From Gordius sp. MW1 (Eukaryota; Nematomorpha; Gordioida; Gordea; Gordiidae): 64,000 bases of DNA. Where the stretch lies: NCBI GenBank assembly GCA_964036665.1, contig OZ038532.1, forward strand, positions 22,843,037 to 22,907,036, given 5' to 3'. The position numbers and the translations under genes were made by a program. This document shows positions 33,786 to 46,389 of this stretch, piece by piece; within the stretch, counting starts at the first letter, position 1, and the number at the start of each line of letters is the position of its first letter. The notes under the pieces were generated by a model that was not told the origin of the DNA, searched no databases, and was given only the letters and a program-made list of their open reading frames with translations.

Positions 33786-36629
33786 CCCGACAGGTACCAG
33801 TGTAACTTTTAGGTGACGCAACTTTAAAACCACATTTCTTAAAAACTACAGAAAATAAAAACATTTTTTAAATTAAATTTGAAAGAACGAAATGCGATAA
33901 ATCAGCTGATATAATTTCATAACTCCTTCTTCCTTCATTCGTGAGTTATTCTCATTCAAAAATCGCAAAATCTGCATTTTCTACCTCCCTTCTTAAATTC
34001 AATATTTATGGATACTCAACTGTAAGTTTTTGCAATTTAATTTGCATATTTATAATCTCTATAATTTTTCCAACATTTTGATAGTAATTTTGAATTTATT
34101 TGAGTACTTTAAAGCCTTTAAATTTTGCCTTAAAGTTGAACATAACCTAAAGGTTACACAAGGCAGAGCTAGTTTGCCGAGCATATCTTTTTAAGTGTTT
34201 TCATTTTAAAAGTATGGATCTTTTATATATATTTTTGTCTTTTTCTCGTAAACCTTAATGGTTTATAAGGGGTGGGGCTAGGAAAGTCAAGAATATCGCA
34301 AATTTTACACCTATAGGAAATAAAAATTAGTCTAGGTAAATTTTCATTTTCAAATTTTTGCTAATTTTTTAGTAGGAAATATGCAAAAAACAATATTTAT
34401 ATATATATTTACACATCCTATCACCACAAATAAGTATGAGAATAAGGAGGTCGAACTCAATTGATAAATTTCATGCGATTTTTGTTATTCATTCGGATTC
34501 TATCTGTCGTTTTAAAAAGTTAAAAGTGATTTATAATAGAATTTGAGACATAAGTCCCCTTTTTAAATATTATGTACTATTATTAGTTTTATTATTTTGC
34601 GTTAGAACTTTGATAGACATTATAGAGGAATTGGACACACCGAATGAAAATATTGACGAAGTACTGATTTTTCCGCCTCAAGACGAAGGGGACACGGATA
34701 TGGAAAGTGGGGATGAAATGGACTTTGATCTGCAACATTTGCCACGATCTATGCTTAATTCTTGTATTGAGGTGGTTAGGTCAAATGAGCTCGATAACTT
34801 TCAAGATATAGACGGTAAATGGACCGATAATGACGTCATATTTAGGCCACGGGGTTGTGGGGACTCTGATGAAAATCGTATATTCAACCCCATCGTTTTA
34901 GAGCATCCTGAAGACTATTTAGAACAGTTTATCTCAAATGATGTTATTACACTTGTTGTAAATATGAGTAATTTATATGCAAGACAACACAACCATGATC
35001 TAAATTTAACGATTAGCGAATTCAAAATCTACATTTCAATCCTTTTTTTAACTGGTTACTTGTCCCCAAAAAATATCAAAATGTTTTGGGAACTTCAGGC
35101 CGATTCATTTAACAAAATGGTATCCAATGGTATGCGCAGAAATCGGTTTCAAGAGATAACTAAATATCTCCATCTGTCAGATAACTCGAAATTGTTCCCA
35201 TCAGACAAATTTTCCAAGATACGCGGTTTTCTAGATATTTTGAATGATAGGTTTAAAACCAATTTTAAATATTGCAATTCCTCCCACATTGCTATGGATG
35301 AATCTATGGTCCCTTATTATGGACACCACATTGCAAAGCAATTTATAAATGGCAAGCCTTTTAGATTTGGCTTTAAAATGTGGTGTGCGGCCACTAAAAC
35401 CGGCTACCTAATTAATATGCAGCCTTACCAAGGAGCCTCATATTTGATGACCAAGCAAAAGGATTTTGGATTAGGAGGAGCTGTAATATTAGACCTTGTA
35501 GAAAAACTCCCTCCCGATTTCGCCCCGTATAATATATATTTCGATAATTATTTTACCAGCTCCAAGTTATTGAAATGTCTTTCACATATGAATATTGGAG
35601 CTACTGGGACAGTACGAGTAAATCGTATCAAATGTCCCTTGATTGATATAAAGACCATGAAAAAAAAGGAAAGAGGGTTTATTTCAAAGAAGAATACACC
35701 TAACATCATGGCACTACGTTGGAACGATAATAACATAGTGACAATGCTTTCTAATTGTCATGGTGTCACGCCCATAACTAATATAGCAAGAATTGCAACA
35801 GTTCAAAAATCAAGGAAAAAGATATCAGTTCAATGCCCATTTATGGTGAAAATGTATAATAAATTCATGGGCGGCGTTGATCGCTTGGATCAGAACGTCG
35901 ATGCGACTAGAATATCTTACAGGGGCAGGAAATGGTATTTTCCATTATTTGCGTTTGGATTAGATATAGCGTGTCAAAATGCTTGGCAACTGTATTGCAT
36001 GAACAAAGGAAACATGACACTTTGTAACTTCAAACGGGAAATCGTCCAAAATTATTTTAAAAAATACGGCCAACTTCCGAAAAGAACGTTGAATCCTAGA
36101 TTGACAAAAATTAGAAACGTCGTAGACAATCATCAACGACAGCATTGTACTCAACGGCGCTGCGTTGTTTGTAAAAAAGCGACTAGAATATTATGTTCTT
36201 ATTGCAATGTTGGACTTCACATGCATTGTTGGTTATCGTTGCATAATAACTAAATGTTTTGCGCATATTTCGTTATATAATAAAATTTACAATTATGCTT
36301 ATATATCTCTCGTTAACACACCTTTATTTCCGGAAGTAAGTTATTTTTCCAGAAATTTTTTTTGTTTATCTAATAAGAACATATCGAGGTGCCCCGAAAA
36401 AAAATTTCATAAAAATTGGTTCAGCCGAACCCTTAGTGGTAGCTATCCGGTTAAATTTCCCTATATTTGTGTCTACCAGTGTAACTTTTAGGTGACACCC
36501 CTTTATTTCCAAAAGTAAGCTATTTTTCCGAAATTTTTTTTTTGTTTATCTAATAAGAGCATATCGAGATGCCCCAAAAAAAATTTCATTGAAATTGGTT
36601 CGGCCGAACCGTTAGTGGTACCTGTCGGG
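33786..36629 (+). mobile_element. Apparently intact piggyBac transposon, TTAA flanks
   Basis: CCCGACAGGTACCA at the left and TGGTACCTGTCGGG at the right form perfect 14-bp inverted termini, each next to TTAA (33782-33785 and 36630-36633). The sister LTR at 37836-37839 has the same site with one TTAA and no insert. A subterminal motif ACCAGTGTAACTTTTAGGTG occurs near both ends in direct orientation (33796 and about 36476). The right end is partly duplicated: 36319-36480 resembles 36500-36633 and ends in a degenerate terminus (GTAGCTATCCGG|TTAA). Confidence 0.95.
34008..36253 (+). CDS. piggyBac transposase, full length, one intron
   Basis: Catalyses cut-and-paste transposition at TTAA. Exon 1 is 34008-34021 (five codons starting ATG, ending phase 2) with donor GTAAGT. 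Exon 2 starts at 34606 after GCGTTAG and is open to 36253. Splicing gives about 553 residues with no stop or frameshift. Catalytic aspartates: AMDESMVPYYG (about D236), YFDNYFTS (about D318), and GGVDRLDQN (about D430 and D433). The C-terminal cysteine-rich domain (RRCVVCKK...LCSYCNVGLHMHCW) reads zinc-binding. The N-terminus is acidic, as usual in the family. If the intron is not real, an in-frame ATG at 34700 gives a shorter protein. The length and complete motif set suggest it could still be active. Confidence 0.9.
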
Positions 36630-37706
36630 TTAAGTTTAGTACGCATATTAAATCCCCCCCCCCCGACGCGCTGATATTATTTATTTTATCCCCATATATG
36701 ATTGTGTATCACTGATAATATGCCTGAGTCATTATGATAGTACGGGGATATCTTTTAGATATTAATTAATTTATTCTTGGTTGTATTTGTGTAATAGAAA
36801 TAAAGTTTATACACAAGAGAGATTTTAGTTTAATAATACGACATTTTACCGGGGAGAAGGTTGGTTTTCCCCGGCCCCCTATCATCCAGTAAAATCTCCC
36901 CAATATATCTCTAAAAAACTCCCCAATATATTCTAAATGACCTATCCCCCTTTTCATCAATTTAATCCTGCCACGAATATTCTTCCCAAGTTATTCTGGG
37001 TCCAACAAGTTTTTAATCATATCACATAAAAATGCTTGGATATGAAATTGGCGCCGGATTAAAAAAGTAATCGAACCATCCCCATCATAAATTAGACCAA
37101 AGGAGATGTACCCACGCCAAGAAAAACAATTTCTTAAAAAAAAAAGAAATACCCCCGGAAAACAATTCGGTAAAAACAAATTACCCCTACGATTCTGAAT
37201 TGAGAAATCATTCTAAGAAATTACTTCTGAAATTCCCCTTCATTCAAACCTTCTTTTTAGTATTATTCTCATTTTTCAGGATATAACAGAAGTTCAAAAT
37301 TCACACCCTCGGATATTCCTATTCAGCATATATAAAATCGCATCCTGTACAAATCTAAATTTCATCTGGTTAAAGAAATCAGGAATTATTCAACCAGGAA
37401 ATAATTAATACGATGCATCATAGGACAAGAGTATCCGATAACAGATGGCAACACGCACTGCAAGAAAATGTTTAGGATTCAGAGAGCAGGGATTAGTTTA
37501 CCACAATTTAAAGAGCGGGGAAAAAGAACATGAAAAGTCCCACAAGCCATAAATGAGGTAAATCCCGTTGGCCATGGATTCTTCAAAAGAAAATACTGCG
37601 TAAATTCATTGAAGTTAGTTTGATATTTTTAATGTTAAGACCGGAAAATTTTTCACACCCCCCCCCATCACCCAGAGGGAGCATACAAGTTTGGTAAAGG
37701 GAAAGA

Positions 37707-38247
37707 TATCGTGTACCCATACACGAAGAATGAAGTTAGCGTATCCGGAGATACAAGTATACAAAGACTAAGCCAGATGTTTACTTTGTTTGTAAAAGGT
37801 ATAGACGCCGCCGCCACACATCTCTCCTTTTCTAATTAAGTTTAGTACGCATATTAAACCCCCCCCCCCGACGCGCTTATTTATTTTATCCCCATATATG
37901 ATTGTGTATCACTGATAATATGCCTGAGTCATTATGATAGTACGGGGATATCTTTTAGATATTAATTAATTTATTCTTGGTTGTATTTGTGTAATAGAAA
38001 TAAAGTTTATACACAAGAGAGATTTTAGTTTAATAATACGACATTTTACCGGGGAGAAGGTTGGTTTTCCCCGGCCCCCTATCATCCAGTAAAATCTCCC
38101 CAATATATCTCTAAAAAACTCCCCAATATATTCTAAATGACCTATCCCCCTTTTCATCAATTTAATCCTGCCACGAATATTCTTCCCAAGTTATTCTGGG
38201 TCCAACAAGTTTTTAATCATATCACATAAAAATGCTTGGATATGAAA
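37707..38247 (+). repeat. 3' LTR of the TRIM element; empty site for the piggyBac
   Basis: Same sequence as the two halves of LTR1 around the piggyBac, with one TTAA at 37836-37839. It has a few small differences from LTR1, including a 5-bp indel near 37870. Confidence 0.9.
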
Positions 38248-38317
38248 ATATGAATATTATTTGTGATCACACATAAGGTGATAAATGGTCAAAGCATTTA
38301 ATTGGTTTTAGTATTTT

Positions 38318-38930
38318 GATTTAGATATTTTCCCTCAAGTAATATAAAACATATAAGTTTGTGAAAATGATTGTTGCTGGACATAATTAGGTTTTTGCTT
38401 TCAAAATACTAACAAATTTTGATTTAGATAGATCCCATGAAGTAATATAACATAAGGTTGTACTTTGTGAAAAATTATTGTTGCTTGACATTTGGTTTTT
38501 GCTTCTAAAATGCTAACAAATTTTGATTTAAATAGATCCCTCAGGTAAAAAACAACATATAAATATGTGAAAAATGATTGCTGCTCGACACAATTAAATT
38601 TTTGCTTTTAAAATGTTAAACATTTTATTTTTGATAGTTACCTTCAATTAATAAGCTTGACATAATTATGTTTTGCATCTGAAGTGCTAACAAATTCTGA
38701 TTTAAATTTTCAAGTAATAAAGAAACACATTCAAAACTTATTTGTATTTACAAATCAACTAAAAATATTATTTATTAAAGGTATAAGTAGCTATGTATAT
38801 AGGTATAAATCTATAATAATAATCATATATTGTGCTTATATATGTGTAAATGTATACATTTAATGTATAAACCTATTAATATATAGATGAGTTTAAATAT
38901 ATATAATTATACATATGAACGCTATTAGTG
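38318..38930. repeat. Satellite-like region, second unit; empty site for the TRIM
   Basis: Four or more diverged ~105-bp repeats, then the same tail as before 33653, then TATACATATGAACGCTATT running on into TGATCACACAT without interruption. This is the uninserted form of the TRIM target. Confidence 0.8.
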
Positions 38931-41075
38931 ATCACACATTAAGTACTAAATGGTCAAAACATACATATTGGTTTTAGTTCTTTTGACACATATTTTGCGA
39001 AATTGCCAATGCATGTGATTAGTTCGTATTTCCAGCTTTCCACATTTTGCGTCGATGTGTTCTTGAATATAGTAGAAATCTTTTGTTGACTCATAACAAA
39101 ACGTAAAGTGTTATTTTATATGTATAGACGGCATATGTGAACAATTAGAAGGCGATATTTGCAATTTTTTCATCAACGTAGCCAGGGATTAAGAAGAGAG
39201 GGCCCAAAGATTTTTAAAAATTACTTGGGTGGGGGAGGGGAGGATAAAAAGATAATTACTTCAAATTTTTCGTCGTTTAAAAATATATAAGGTTGCTATT
39301 TTTGGGGATAAGAGGATTAATAAATAATTTTCAATCAAAGATAGTCATAAAATAACAAAGGAAAACAAAAATACACAACCTTGATTAAGCCAGAATTACC
39401 CTAATCTTGTCATGGTGCCCGCTCGAGCTCGCCCAAAAATATCGCCTGGCCAAGCCCGTGAACCAAGCGGGCAGGTTTGGACAGCAAGTCGTGCTTTTCT
39501 TGTCCATGACTGCTACATTAAGCTTTATTAAATAGAATTGAAACGTATGTGATAAGTGTTATCATTTAAATTTTAAAATTCTAAGAGCATCTAGGTTAAT
39601 CAACCCTAGAAGATACATAGCATTATTATCAACTAACAAGTAACAACACAAAGCTTAAGAGCTTAAGTTAAACCAAATCTCTGAAATTAATAGGCATAAC
39701 ATAGCTACAAATTTATTTTTCAGTTTTCCTCTACTCGACAAGTCCCTACTCACAAGAATACCCCCCCCCCCCAAACATTTCCCATCATTAAGTGATTCTC
39801 TGTTATTGCTCATTGATATATATGTATAAAATATATTACATTTTGCCATTACAGGGACATTCGAGATGCTAATCTAATATCTTTAATTCATTAGTTATAT
39901 AAAATAATCAATTACCAAACTATGCGTTATATTAGTAATTAACATTCATCGACGTTGGTTTTTTATGTGTACAAGTTGCCATGGGCGCAAGCAGGGGGTG
40001 GCAGGGAGGGCTGCCCCCCTCTAAATCCAAATAATTTTGCAAAAATTAATATAATTATGGTTAATATTACTAAAAATTATTATTTTGCCCCTACATCATT
40101 ATTGCCCCCCTCTAAATCCAATCCTGGCTATGACCAGATGCCCTTCAAAAAAATGAAGGCTCTTTCTTACTCAATCATGATTTAAGCTTAACTAGCATAC
40201 GGCTACCATTGGGATAATTAAAGGATCACGTAAAGAAAAACATTTTATATAATAACAATTTGAACAATTTTTTTTCAAGAAAATATCGCCACTATTGCAA
40301 AAGCTGCAATTATTTAGCATTTGTTGTTTTTTTTAATTAAAGATTTTTTAAAGGTATATTTGGAAATCATTATAAAAATTCATGCTAGAATATAATGTAT
40401 GCATAGAGAGAGCTTGGATCAAACTTATACTGGATTTTACTTTTTCATAGTGTCTTCTGCTTAATGTACAAAAATTGATATTCGTTTAAGATGACTCCCT
40501 CTGTCCTACCGAGGGTGACCAAATTATTAAACTAATTTAAGCTCATTCTTATTTTATTAGGTTATCTAAATTGTAAATTTTAGAAATCTTTAATTATTTT
40601 TGCATCAATAAATATTTACCAAATCTCGTGTCTTTAATTTTATTAGTCTTTTTAATAATTAAGAAAAATTATTATTTGCGATATAATTGCAAATTTTTGC
40701 AAAATCAAGAAACCTACAAGTTAGATTTTTTTATACAAATAGGTTTTTATGCAAATTTTTGAAAAAGTTTTCGACATAAAAATGGGGTAACATTATAATT
40801 TAGTGTTGGTGTTTGGGTAAAATGGGGAGCAATGTTGGCCGTATCCTATTCAGCCACGCACTTACTTAATAAATTCATTCGCCACATAATAGCAGCTAAG
40901 TGATTGTGGAAATAAATTCCCCTTTCACAATGAACGATACACGAGGGAGGACACGACCTTTTATCCCGCGAAACTACTGAATATAAATGTGAGTCCTTTG
41001 TTGCATGGATGACAAAGGAGATGATTTTGCAAAATGTGAATTGACCTTTAGGTGAAAGGCCTGATTTATTTAATT
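38931..41075. other. Non-coding spacer
   Basis: No gene recognised. AT-rich with poly(C) near 39760. Near 40003-40125 a short stretch twice reads TGCCCCCCTCTAAATCCAA. Confidence 0.55.
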
Positions 41076-41267
41076 ATGGTTTTCAAACTAAGTCGATCAA
41101 TTTTGTTTTGGCGGCTCATTACTTTTTCCTCTTTCCTTATATTTCTGCAATATTCCGTCGTATGGAAACCATGGTCCGATCAAAATATAACACTATTCCC
41201 AAAATTCAATATTTACAATCACTCTTCACAAGTTTTTTTAATTAAAATTGAATATATATCGTTTTAA
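41076..41267 (+). CDS. Possible first exon encoding a signal-anchor, perhaps of the methyltransferase
   Basis: From ATG 41076 the frame gives a basic start, a strongly hydrophobic stretch (LITFSSFLIFLQYSVV) and a short polar tail, like the N-terminus of a type II membrane protein. METTL24-type proteins have such an anchor, and the methyltransferase exons lie 550 bp downstream on the same strand. No donor here matches the phase needed by the exon at 41820, so at least one more exon, or an unrelated frame, must be assumed. Confidence 0.3.
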   Translation: MVFKLSRSILFWRLITFSSFLIFLQYSVVWKPWSDQNITLFPKFNIYNHSSQVFLIKIEYISF

Positions 41268-41819
41268 AAGATCGTAGAGAGAAGTGTGGATATGAGGTGT
41301 AAAAAACTAGTGCCCTGGTTTGAAGTAATCTTTAAATAATTTCTAATTCTAAACTTGTACTACTATACCATTCTTTTATCCTTACTCAAACAAATGTCTT
41401 CATTTATAGATGAATGATTATGTGACTGTAGTTCTTAGGACTTGTGGTAGCAGTTTTCCCCGTGACCTTAGAGTAAATTTGTCATATAAAAACATTTGTT
41501 TATTAAATTGTATTTTGCCTAAATATTAACATTGCTCTCACTAAAATAATCATCAAAACAATGATATAGAATGTTACTGATGATGTCATGAGGAAAATTT
41601 GTAAAGAAGTATTGGCAGTGAGTCAGGTTCGCTATAATAATACTATATTTATAAGTCAAATTGAAATTACAGGATTTGTTGGAAAACAAAAAAATAGCAT
41701 CTTTTAAAAATGGCGACCAAATCTCTAAATCAAAATCAAATTTTGTACAATTTATTAAGAAGTACTCTTTTACATTATTCTTAAATTAATATACGCTTAA
41801 ATTTTTGGGATAGTATTAG

Positions 41820-42715
41820 CCGATCATATAAATACGATTGCCAAATGAGAAGTCTGATAGGCAACCTAGTTGATGGGGGATGGGACGTTTGCATGGAGAG
41901 AGCTTACAAACTGAAATATCCTTGTATCGTTTATTCCTTTGGGTATGTTTTTTCATAAAAAAAATATTTAATTAAGAATATAAAATATCGTGTCTTTTAT
42001 ATTTAATTCATTCAGAGTGGGTAAAGATTGGTCTTTTGAAAATGAATTAATCATAAACACCGCTTGTATGATTCACTCATTCGACCCTACTATTGGATGC
42101 AAAAGTTTTAAAAGATCCCCGAACAATTATTTTCATAACATCGGTCTCGCTGGAGGAATCAAAATAACCACCCTGCCAGATTACATGTTAAAGGCTCAGC
42201 TTACGGAGGATGAGTGTCGAAACAAAGTTTTGAAAGAAGTAAAAAGTGAACATGCAGCAGCTCAGGGATTGCTAAGTTCTAAAAACTTTTCGAAAGAGCC
42301 GCTTGAAAAATCTCAAGCGATGTTCGTAACACTGGCTGATGTAATGGAAAAACTCGGACATAACGAGGCCATAATAGATATTTTAAAAATAGATGTGGAA
42401 GGATGGGAATGGGAAATATTAGCCAATCTTCTTTTGGGCTATAATTTTGATCGATCTCATTTGTCGAAAGGAAAATTAACGAAAAGAAAAATTGACAATC
42501 TTAAAAATGTCAAACAGTTGGTTATTGAATTTCATCTAGGCAATATGGAATACATATTTTCCCAAGACTTAGTATCAAAAATGTTTAGTAAATTAGAAGA
42601 TTCTGGAATGAAATTATTCGCCTCTTGTGGTAATATATTTTCTAGTCTTTACCCTCAGGCTCATTTTGATTGTTATGAGTTTTCATTTGTTAATATTAAC
42701 TTTGACGTACCTTAA
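41820..42715 (+). CDS. METTL24-like (FkbM/Methyltransf_21) methyltransferase, last two exons
   Basis: Exon 41820-41942 begins one base into a codon and ends SFG; exon 42016-42715 runs VGKDWSFE to a stop. The 73-bp intron joins them in phase. Diagnostic strings: DGGWDVCMERAY, CIVYSFG, WSFENEL, and the SAM-fold strand ILKIDVEGWEWEIL, then QLVIEFHLG and FDCYEFSFVN. These are the order and spacing of the METTL24-like family widespread in invertebrates, whose substrate is not settled. No break is visible in these exons. The upstream exons are not securely found. Confidence 0.85.
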
Positions 42716-43839
42716 ATCTACAGTGTTTTCAAATGAGTTTTTATTAAAACGATGAAACAAGATGCCCTTATAATAGACACAATTGTATGTAGGAATCAAG
42801 TATTTTATAATTTTATAGCACGGTTAAAATTTAAAAATGTTTGATATAAATTTTTATTTATTAAACGCATTTTATTTATATTTCATATCCATTTACAAGC
42901 AAAACAAATAGATATGCTATAACATATTAAATTTATTAATAACGAATTTTGACTGCTCCAGCCCTGCATAGTTTGCCTTTAAAAAGCTTTTAACTAAGCA
43001 TTTTATTATAAAAACTTATTCATGCTAGGTTGGCAAGTAGATTTAAGTCCACCTTTTACCAATATTTAGGACTTTTGTTGTGTATAATTTAAAGACGGCT
43101 AGATTATCAATGCCATATCTTAGCATTATACCGGTATTGTATTTATAAACTAATAAATCCCAAGCCAATGAATCAGCCGCTTTTAAAACTTAACTCAAAA
43201 TGGTTAGAGTAATCGTGAGGTTAATTAATAAGCTAATATGAAAATAAATCAATAATTTATTTCTCTATAGCTGTGCGTCACATTTGGTGGTTAGCTTATT
43301 CATTTAATTTTTTCATGTATATGCACTTAAATAACACTACCTACGACGGTCGCAAGTCCGTATGCAAAAGTGGATAGTTGGCGTCAGATCGGAAACCCAA
43401 TGTAAAAATCCACTCCAATAACATCATAGTTTTATTTAAAGGTTTATAACAGAAAGCTATGGCTTCCTCCACAAACGATGCTCACTGCATTTACCGCCCG
43501 TGGAATGTGAAAAATACACTATAGGGTTACCGCCTGATTAGAAACAGGCGGTTTGTGGATAGAATGCAAGTTACCTGCTGGATGTAGACACGTTGATGGG
43601 AAGATCATCGAGGTCGCACAAATGCAAAAGAGGAGGAAGGCACACATAGCCGTGGAATTGAACTAAAGTTCGGAAGTTAGGAGAGGGTTACAAGCTATTC
43701 TACAATGGGTGACCAAAGTAGAAACGCAATCAGTATCGTTCTAAGCGACTCGTTCAAGGATAAGGTAGTGGAAGTAAAGCATTATTCAGACAGGTTTTGG
43801 TGAAAATTTCAGATCAAGGAGGCTTCTTAACCCTTATGT
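42716..43839. other. Non-coding spacer
   Basis: AT-rich sequence after the methyltransferase; no gene or terminal repeat recognised. The part after about 43440 may be the 5' end of the LINE below. Confidence 0.5.
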
Positions 43840-46375
43840 GCGCCTTTGGTCCCTAAATTGGGTGTATGAATCAAAGAAATACAATTGGAGAAGGAAATAC
43901 AAGAAATAAGATAGGAAGAAAAGTTAATTATTGAGGCGGACTTTAACTCCCACCTATAGAGAGATAGTCTTGAGCACGAAAAAATCATGGAGGCTATGGG
44001 CATGGCCTGAAGAAGAAGGAAGGTTTTTTTCCAAGTATCCTATAAGCATAGGACAAGGCGATCGTTAACATATATTTCTAAAAAGGCGAATAAAATAATT
44101 TGACTTATGAAAGTGGGAAGATTTTAGTCTTGATTATTTGTTTCTCGGGCGAAAGATTTATGGAGGATTAAAGATTGCAAAGTAATACCAGGAGAAGAAG
44201 TCTGGCAAAATCGTCCACCTGTTAGGGATCTCGAAAGAAAATATTTTTCAAAAAAGAAGGGTTAATGAACATCGAATTCGATAAGGAGCGCTAAAGGTTA
44301 CGCCGACTAACCAAAAATATTATCAAAAAGCCTCCTCACGCTTGGGTTCAAGGAATTCGCAAAGGGACGTAGACAACAAATTGGAGACGCTAACTAAGGA
44401 CATAGAAATAGCGATTCGGGATCTAGGACAGACCAAAGGAGGCAAAGCTGTGAAAAAGAAACTATGGTGGTGTTCAACCGGTTAGGGATTTCATCAAAGA
44501 AAGAATAATCTAGTTATCAAGAGTATGGTGACGCAAAGTGAGCCGCAAAATAGGCCGTTCCAATGAACTGGGTTCAAAATGCCACAGTCCAAAATGCCAC
44601 ACTGAATATCACGAAAAATAAAATCTCAAATGGGGAGGAAATTTGATGTGCATCTAATGCTAACCTAACCCTAACCTAACGCTCACCTAAAACACTACCC
44701 TGATCTTAACCCTGTACATTAAAGTTTTATAGTGCAGCAATAATTGTTATATGCATACGAATGCGCATTATTAACATGCGCAGCTATCTGATGGTCTGTT
44801 AAATGCATACGCATGCGCATTATAAAAATGGAAACTATGCGCTTGCGCAATGAGTAATTTGATTTACGAATCTCACGATCGTGAGATTTGTAAAACGTGA
44901 TATCCAGTTGTATTTTGGACTGTGTTATTTTGAAATGATACCCGTTGCAACAGCGAAGAATGCCGCGTACACCGAGATGGCAAATAAACTGGATTATAAA
45001 TGGGGCGATAGGCTTATGTAAAAATTAGTCAAGATAAGGGAGAAAAGTCGAGATGTAGGAGTTCTTAAAATAATAGAAAACGAGAAGGGTCAAATCTTAT
45101 GCAATCTGAAGGAAGTGATGGAAAGGATATTTTAAGAAACTTATGAATATTGCAAATAACAAAGTTTTCCTTACCGATATTGACCCAAACATAAGTATGG
45201 TCAAACTCTTTCAAGAAGATGAAGTTAGGACGCAAATGAACAAGTGCAAAAAGGAAAAGCTAATGGCCCAGAAAGAATACCTAGAAGCATTGCTCGGATG
45301 TCGTTAAGAAGAATTAACCACCATGACGAACCTTCTTAACAAAGTATTGGTAGAATAGATTACTAATCAATGGAGAGCAAGCACAATTATACCCTTATTA
45401 GGCAAAGGAGACCCTAGGACTGTGGCAATTACAGAGGTATCAAGCTAACTTATCACTCCTTGAAGCTTTTGGAAAGGATTTTAGTAACAAGACTGAGAAA
45501 CGAGGTGGAAATATCGGCTAACCAATTCGGATTTGTGGCCGGTGAATCCACAATCGATATATCTTCGCATTAATATCATAAAAATGGCGAAAAGAGAAGA
45601 GACATACATATGTTCTTTATCGACTTGGAGAAAGCTTATGACACGGTCCCTCGCGATTGAATATGGTGGTGTCAATATCCCTGACGCATATATTCGGCTT
45701 ATGTAAAATATTTATGAAGCTTCAAACTCTTGCTTTAGGACGACAGTTAAAAACTCTAAACCTTTTCGGGTTAAAATTATATTACATCAAGGCTCTGCTT
45801 TAATCCCTTTTTATTTAATATAATTATAGACACTATAACAAGAAAAATTTAAAAGCCATCGCCATGGTGTATGCTATATACCGATGATATAGTACTAAGC
45901 GAGGAAACAAAAAAGAAAGTATTCCAAGTAGCCGAAAAGTGGTCAAAGCGCTTAGCTGGATATGATTTAAAGGTCAACGATCGACGGTATACATTTAGGT
46001 GAACGTTACAGGCAGCCCATCGCTGATTGACAATCTAATGTACCCAAAAGTAGACAGATTTACATACTTCGGCTCGATGCTACATCAAGAGGGAGATTGC
46101 GCAATAGAAGTCAATGCCCGCCGGATCTAAAAAGGATGGCTTAAATGGCGCATTCGGTGTAATGTGAAGGAAATGCCTATATTGTTGAAGAGCAAAGCTT
46201 ACAAATCCATTATAATGCCGGTGTTACTCTATGGAAGTGAAACATTGGCATTAAACAACCACGGAAGGAAAGCTATTAAAAGGCACAAAGATGAGTTACA
46301 ATTAGCTTTTACTAAAATTGACCAAGCTTCTTTTAAAAGATCTGTAACTTGGAAAAGAAAAAGTTCCAATTTATG
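43840..46375 (+). pseudogene. Decayed RTE-like LINE
   Basis: Frame pieces of an RTE/BovB-like reverse transcriptase: YRGIKLTYHSLKLLERILV, NQFGFVAGEST, FFIDLEKAYDTVPRD, ILHQGSAL, the YxDD motif (MLYTDDIVLSEE, about 45870), VDRFTYFGSMLHQEGD, and VLLYGSETLAL near the end (to about 46290). Stops and frameshifts separate them. Upstream, about 43840-44300, shorter pieces may belong to its endonuclease. A MITE sits inside at 44573-44934. Confidence 0.85.
44573..44934. mobile_element. MITE with ~37-bp inverted termini inside the LINE
   Basis: TTCAAAAT...CACAGTCCAAAAT at the left is mirrored by ATTTTGGACTGTG...ATTTTGAA at the right, and the arms extend to ATATCACG/CGTGATAT. The centre holds CCTAA-type repeats, several TGCGCAT motifs and a palindrome ATCTCACGATCGTGAGAT (about 44872-44889). 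Target duplication not resolved. Confidence 0.72.
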
Positions 46376-46389
46376 AGTGAAACAAAAAT

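Larger units (their letters stand above)
33653..38247 (+). mobile_element. Short non-autonomous LTR element (TRIM type) with piggyBac in its 5' LTR
   Basis: LTR1 is 33653-37047 (547 bp once the piggyBac and one TTAA are removed) and LTR2 is 37707-38247 (541 bp). ATATG flanks the element (33648-33652 and 38248-38252), and an unoccupied site TACATATGAACGC lies near 38921. A primer site TGGCGCCGGA follows LTR1 at 37049, and GGTAAAGGGAAAGA precedes LTR2. The 659-bp internal part (37048-37706) has no gene. The LTRs start TATCG and end GAAA rather than TG...CA. Confidence 0.82.

Noticed and set aside
37049-37118. A whole tRNA gene in reverse after the TRIM LTR
   Set aside because: It has a tRNA-like 3' end and a GGTTCGATT-like box, but the T stem and acceptor stem do not pair.
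46164-46376. 70-codon ORF as an independent gene
   Set aside because: Its peptide (VLLYGSETLAL) is the C-terminal part of the RTE-like reverse transcriptase.
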